Source of the DNA: Nocardia sp. alder85J
GTDB taxonomy: Bacteria > Actinomycetota > Actinomycetes > Mycobacteriales > Mycobacteriaceae
Length of the DNA: 64,000 bases
Assembly: GCF_020176955.2 (NCBI RefSeq)
Contig: NZ_JAIUCZ020000005.1
Coordinates: 558,001-622,000, forward strand
Direction: 5' to 3'
Shown: positions 61,200 through 64,000 of the stretch, piece by piece
How the letters are laid out: the number at the start of each line of letters is the position of its first letter
How positions within the stretch are numbered: position 1 is the stretch's first letter
Made by a program: the position numbers and the translations under genes
Notes under the pieces: model-generated
Told to the model about the DNA's origin: nothing
Database searches by the model: none
The model's input: only the letters and a program-made list of their open reading frames with translations

Positions 61200-62102
61200 A
61201 CCGCTCACATAGAGCACGTCGCCGCTGCGCATGGTGTCGTCCTTCAGGGGTGCGAGGTTTGTGGCGGTGAGCAGGTCCCGGAGGGTGGTGCTGTCGAGGG
61301 TCCAGCCGAGGGCGGTGAGGTAGGGGGCTGCCTCGTTGCGCGGGCCGAAGTAACGGAGGCCCGCCATGTCGGGGGCGTAGCCGTGGGCGCGCCAGCGGTC
61401 GGAGAGGTGGTTGAGGCTTTTCTTGGTTTCGGCGTCGTCGCCGGGGTTCGGGTTGGGGCGGCTTTCGGTGGCCACTCGGCTGCCGGGAGCGCTGAGGTCG
61501 GTGAGGGTGTCGAGCAGGTGGTCCTGGGCTTCGGGAGGGAGGTAGCCCAGCAGGCCCTCGGCGCTCCAGGCGGTGGGGCGGGACGGGTCGAAACCGGCGG
61601 TGCGCAGGGCGCCGGGCCAGTCGTCACGGAGGTCGGCGGGGACCGGGCGGCGGTCGGCGGTGGGGGTGGCGTGCAGGTCGGCCAGGGTGCGGGTTTTGAA
61701 GTCGATGACGGGGGGCTGGTCGAGTTCGTAGACGACGGTGCCGGTGGGCCAGGGGAGGCGGTAGGCGCGGGAGTCCAGGCCGGCGGCCAGGATGACCATC
61801 TGGGTGATGCCCGCGGTCGCGGCCGTCTGGAAGAAGTTGTCGTAGAACGTGGTTCGGATCACGGCTATGTCGATCCAGACCTGGTCGACCAAGTCCTCGT
61901 CCGCCGCACCGGTGGCCAGGCGGGTGAGGAAGTCGATGCCGACCGCGCGGACGAGGGGTTCCGCGAAGGGGTCGGCGATGAGTGCGGGGTTCGCGCGGGT
62001 TGCCAGTGCGCGGGCGGCGGCGGCCGCGGTGGCCGTCTCGCCGACGCTGGAGGCGAGGTCCCACGTGTCGCCGTCGTGCCGGACGGAAGTCGGATCGGTC
62101 AT
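61176..62102 (-). CDS. Class I SAM-dependent methyltransferase (LCMT/TIGR00027 family)
   Basis: 308 residues. DLASSVGETATAAAAARALATRANPALIADPFAEPLVRAVG and then MVILAAGLDSRAYRLPWPTGTVVYELDQPPVIDFK are the signature of the abundant mycobacterial/nocardial TIGR00027 methyltransferases; AEGLLGYLPPEAQDHLLDTLTDL follows. SAM-binding E(E/Y)LDQP motif is intact. The methyl acceptor is unknown for the family. ATG 62100-62102 is used; upstream codons look non-coding. Single gene. Confidence 0.87.
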   Translation of the reverse strand: MTDPTSVRHDGDTWDLASSVGETATAAAAARALATRANPALIADPFAEPLVRAVGIDFLTRLATGAADEDLVDQVWIDIAVIRTTFYDNFFQTAATAGITQMVILAAGLDSRAYRLPWPTGTVVYELDQPPVIDFKTRTLADLHATPTADRRPVPADLRDDWPGALRTAGFDPSRPTAWSAEGLLGYLPPEAQDHLLDTLTDLSAPGSRVATESRPNPNPGDDAETKKSLNHLSDRWRAHGYAPDMAGLRYFGPRNEAAPYLTALGWTLDSTTLRDLLTATNLAPLKDDTMRSGDVLYVSGVLGTSMM

Positions 62103-62248
62103 GCCGGTGAAACTAGCGGCTGGGTCCGACAACTTCCGCCCGGCGGCCGACGGCCTTGCACAGCAGTGCATTTCGCTCACGGGTCTGCCACAGGGGCGGG
62201 GTTACCACGATGTCCGGCGCGACGGCGCCGTGCCGGTGATGTCGCCGT

Positions 62249-62659
62249 TCACCGTGGTGGTAGTGCGGCGATCGCGCTCACCTCGATCAGGGCGCCGGGA
62301 ACGGCGAGGCCCGCGACACGGGCGGCGGTGACCAGCGGCGGGGCTCCGGGGCGGGCGAGTTTCGGGGCGATGGCGCCGTAGGCCGCGCGCAGGTCCGCGT
62401 CCGCGTCGATGAGGACCGTCCAGGCGATGACATCGCCGAGCGTCGCTCCGGCGGCTTCCAGTGCGACGCCGGCGTTTTCGACCGCCCTGAGCGACTGCTC
62501 GGCGATATCGGCGGAGACCACCGAGCCGTTTTCGTCCACACCGTTCTGGCCGCCGACGTAGATCGTGGTGGCCCCGGGGGGAACGATCGCGGTGTGGCTG
62601 AAGGCGGGGCTCGCGACGAGCCCGGCCGGCTGGAGGAGTCGGATGTTCATGCGCGTCAT
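62249..62659 (-). CDS. RidA-family (YjgF/YER057c/UK114) protein
   Basis: 136 residues with the RidA fold: IYVGGQNGVDENGSVVSADIAEQSLRAVENAGVALEAAGATLGDVIAWTVLI and AAYGAIAPKL. In archetypal RidA imine deaminases the next segment reads P-A-R-(S/T); here it is P-P-L (PGAPPLVTAARVAGL), so the conserved carboxylate-binding arginine is missing. Likely a different RidA subgroup without the classical 2-aminoacrylate hydrolysis. Start either ATG at 62657-62659 or 62648-62650. Divergent from the WYL regulator, 44 bases apart, so probably controlled by it. Confidence 0.82.
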   Translation of the reverse strand: MTRMNIRLLQPAGLVASPAFSHTAIVPPGATTIYVGGQNGVDENGSVVSADIAEQSLRAVENAGVALEAAGATLGDVIAWTVLIDADADLRAAYGAIAPKLARPGAPPLVTAARVAGLAVPGALIEVSAIAALPPR

Positions 62660-62703
62660 GGTGCCAGCCAACCCGGACGGAAACTGTCCGGATATCGGCG
62701 AGA

Positions 62704-63642
62704 ATGGCGGGTGTGAACACGACGGGCCGGCGGCTGGAGATGGTGACGCTGCTCCAGGCTCGGCCGGGGATCTCGGCGAGCGAGCTGGCGCGGCGGCTCG
62801 GGGTCACCGAGCGCACGGCGCGCCGGGACATCGGGCAGTTGCGCGAGCTCGGGTATCGGATCGACGCCGCACCGGGGCGTGGTGGCGGGTATCGGCTGGC
62901 GCGCGGGGCCTCGATACCGGCGCTGATGCTGGACGGGGACGAACTGCTGGCGGTCGTGCTGGGGTTGCGGACGGCGGCCGGGATCGGGGACATCGCGACG
63001 GCCGCCGCGACCGCGCTGGCCAAGATCGCCACGATCGTACCGGCGCGAATGCAGCAGCGGCTCAACGCGCTCGCCGAGATCGGGCATGCCGACGAGACGC
63101 GGCGCATCGTCGACGGCGCGGTGCTGGTCGCGCTGGCGCTCGCGTGCCGGCAGCGGGAGGCGGTGCGGATCCGGCGGCGGGTCGACGACCGGGCCCGGAC
63201 CCTGCAACCGCTGCAACTCGTCCACCTCGGCGGGATGTGGTATCTCGTGGCCTGCGAACGTGATTCGCCCGCCTGGCGGACGTGGGCGCTGGATCGCATC
63301 GATACGGTGGAACCGATCGGGAGGTCGTTGCCGACTCCGCTGCCGCCGGAGGATCCCGTCGGGTTCGTGACCCGATCGCTCGCGCGCGGACGCAGGCATG
63401 CGGTGCGGCTGCGGGTGGACGCGCCGGTGGAGGTCGTGCGGGCCTGGGTGCCGCCGTCGGTGGCCGAGGCGGTCGGCGACGGGGACGGCTGCGAATTGCG
63501 GCTGGCGACCGACGATATCGCCGCCGCGGCCCGCTGGGTGATGTCACTCGGCCCCGAGGTCGAGGTCGTCGAGCCCGACGAGTTACGGGCACAGCTCGCG
63601 GTGTTCGGATCCGCGCTGGTGGAGCGTTACGGGCGCGCGTAG
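62704..63642 (+). CDS. WYL-domain HTH transcriptional regulator (YafY type)
   Basis: 312 residues. N-terminal winged helix ISASELARRLGVTERTARRDIGQLRELGYRIDAAPGRGGGYRLA (residues ~24-67), then the WYL sensor domain with LQLVHLGGMWYLVACERD and RTWALDRIDTVEP, and the WCX-like C-terminus (HAVRLRVDAPVEVVRAWVPPSVAEAV). WYL proteins bind nucleic-acid-type or small ligands and usually control a neighbour; the divergent RidA gene is the obvious target. Start ATG 62704 or GTG 62713. Confidence 0.87.
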   Translation: MAGVNTTGRRLEMVTLLQARPGISASELARRLGVTERTARRDIGQLRELGYRIDAAPGRGGGYRLARGASIPALMLDGDELLAVVLGLRTAAGIGDIATAAATALAKIATIVPARMQQRLNALAEIGHADETRRIVDGAVLVALALACRQREAVRIRRRVDDRARTLQPLQLVHLGGMWYLVACERDSPAWRTWALDRIDTVEPIGRSLPTPLPPEDPVGFVTRSLARGRRHAVRLRVDAPVEVVRAWVPPSVAEAVGDGDGCELRLATDDIAAAARWVMSLGPEVEVVEPDELRAQLAVFGSALVERYGRA

Positions 63643-63649
63643 CGCGCGG

Positions 63650-63679
63650 CCGGGGCCACCGCATCGGCGGTGGCCCCGG
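63650..63679. terminator. Perfect hairpin between WYL gene and small secreted protein
   Basis: CCGGGGCCACCGC (63650-63662) and its complement (63667-63679), 13 bp with an ATCG tetraloop, directly between two convergent genes. Typical GC-rich bidirectional terminator. Confidence 0.8.
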
Positions 63680-63691
63680 GCCGTCGCATCG

Positions 63692-63901
63692 CTAGTCGTA
63701 TCCGCCGCAGGCGGATCCGGAGACGGAGCCGAAGGCGCAGGTCGGATCGAAATCCACCAGGCCGGCGGTGATGCCGTGCAGCTGGGTGAAGATATCGGTC
63801 GCGGGTTGCGGGGCGGGCTCGGCCGCGGCGGTGCCGACGGTCAGCAATGCGGCCGCAACGGTGGTGGCGGCGAGGGCGAGAGCGCGAATCGGGTAACGCA
63901 C
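63692..63901 (-). CDS. Small secreted protein
   Basis: 69 residues with a clear signal peptide (RALALAATTVAAALLTVGTAAAE, cleavage after AAA or AEP at ~28). The mature ~40 residues contain two cysteines in a short loop (CAFGSVSGSAC) likely disulfide-bonded, ending GGYD. Resembles many small Nocardia/Mycobacterium exported proteins of unknown function. A run of ~100 bases to the window end holds no other feature. Confidence 0.7.
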   Translation of the reverse strand: MRYPIRALALAATTVAAALLTVGTAAAEPAPQPATDIFTQLHGITAGLVDFDPTCAFGSVSGSACGGYD

Positions 63902-64000
63902 GAGCAGAATTCACTCCTTGATCGACGAGGCAGACGTTTTCCGGCGCCGTTGCCGGAAAACGCACCCCGCACCCTAGCCGCCGGGACCGACATGTGCCCG

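Overview
The window is high-GC actinobacterial chromosome, most likely Nocardia or a close relative in the Mycobacteriales. This rests on the dense GC-rich coding, frequent GTG starts and ATGA overlaps, an MspA-family porin, a type VII (ESX) associated gene cluster, F420/deazaflavin oxidoreductases, an NrtR-controlled nadABC cluster, a BioQ-controlled biotin regulon with BsaP, and an actinobacterial DnaE1. From memory, the core genes run in the same overall order as M. tuberculosis Rv1600 back to Rv1547 (hisC, hisD, nrtR/nadABC, Rv1591-bsaP-bioB, bioDFA, treX/treY), with dnaE1 and the Rv1558/ilvA pair at the far end. That makes the non-matching blocks stand out as accessory inserts.

Layout. 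1-2226: end of a his operon (hisD, hisC cut by the window edge). 2407-6361: PPOX/F420 protein, receptor Ser/Thr kinase, winged-helix protein, TerB-like protein. 6391-10886: nadA-nadB-nadC facing a divergent NrtR-type regulator, with a palindromic candidate operator between them. 10985-21149: first accessory block, holding a predicted toxin/immunity pair, DedA protein, a 1354-residue nSTAND-WD40 protein, a HAD phosphatase/GH65 pair and a small membrane protein. 21204-28615: the biotin region (DUF2567-bsaP-bioB, TetR bioQ, hydrolase, bioD-bioF-bioA) with four TGAAC-N3-GTTCA operators. 28817-36845: MarR-GNAT fusion, glgX-treY without treZ downstream, a DUF2235 hydrolase and a TRIC-type channel. 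37032-40583: dnaE1.

40591-57781: second accessory block. Its first half is an ESX-like operon on the minus strand (EspC-like protein, YbaB-like protein, small protein, a ~956-residue CpnT-like protein, Gly-zipper protein). The C-terminus of the CpnT-like protein matches microbial transglutaminase, with the Cys/Asp/His triad intact, and it follows a 19-unit heptad-peptide repeat. This is the most unusual item in the window. Next come an MspA porin and a complete L-arabinose system (araB-araD-araA, lipoprotein binding protein, two-domain ATPase, permease) with a LacI-family regulator and LacI-type operators. Beside the regulator lies a collapsed scar of a YtfQ...YjfF sugar transporter.

57848-63901: Rv1558-like deazaflavin reductase, ilvA, a fragment of an Rpn-type protein, a metallo-beta-lactamase-fold hydrolase, a SAM methyltransferase, a RidA-family protein, a WYL regulator and a small secreted protein. 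I saw no rRNA, tRNA, CRISPR array, prophage or insertion sequence.
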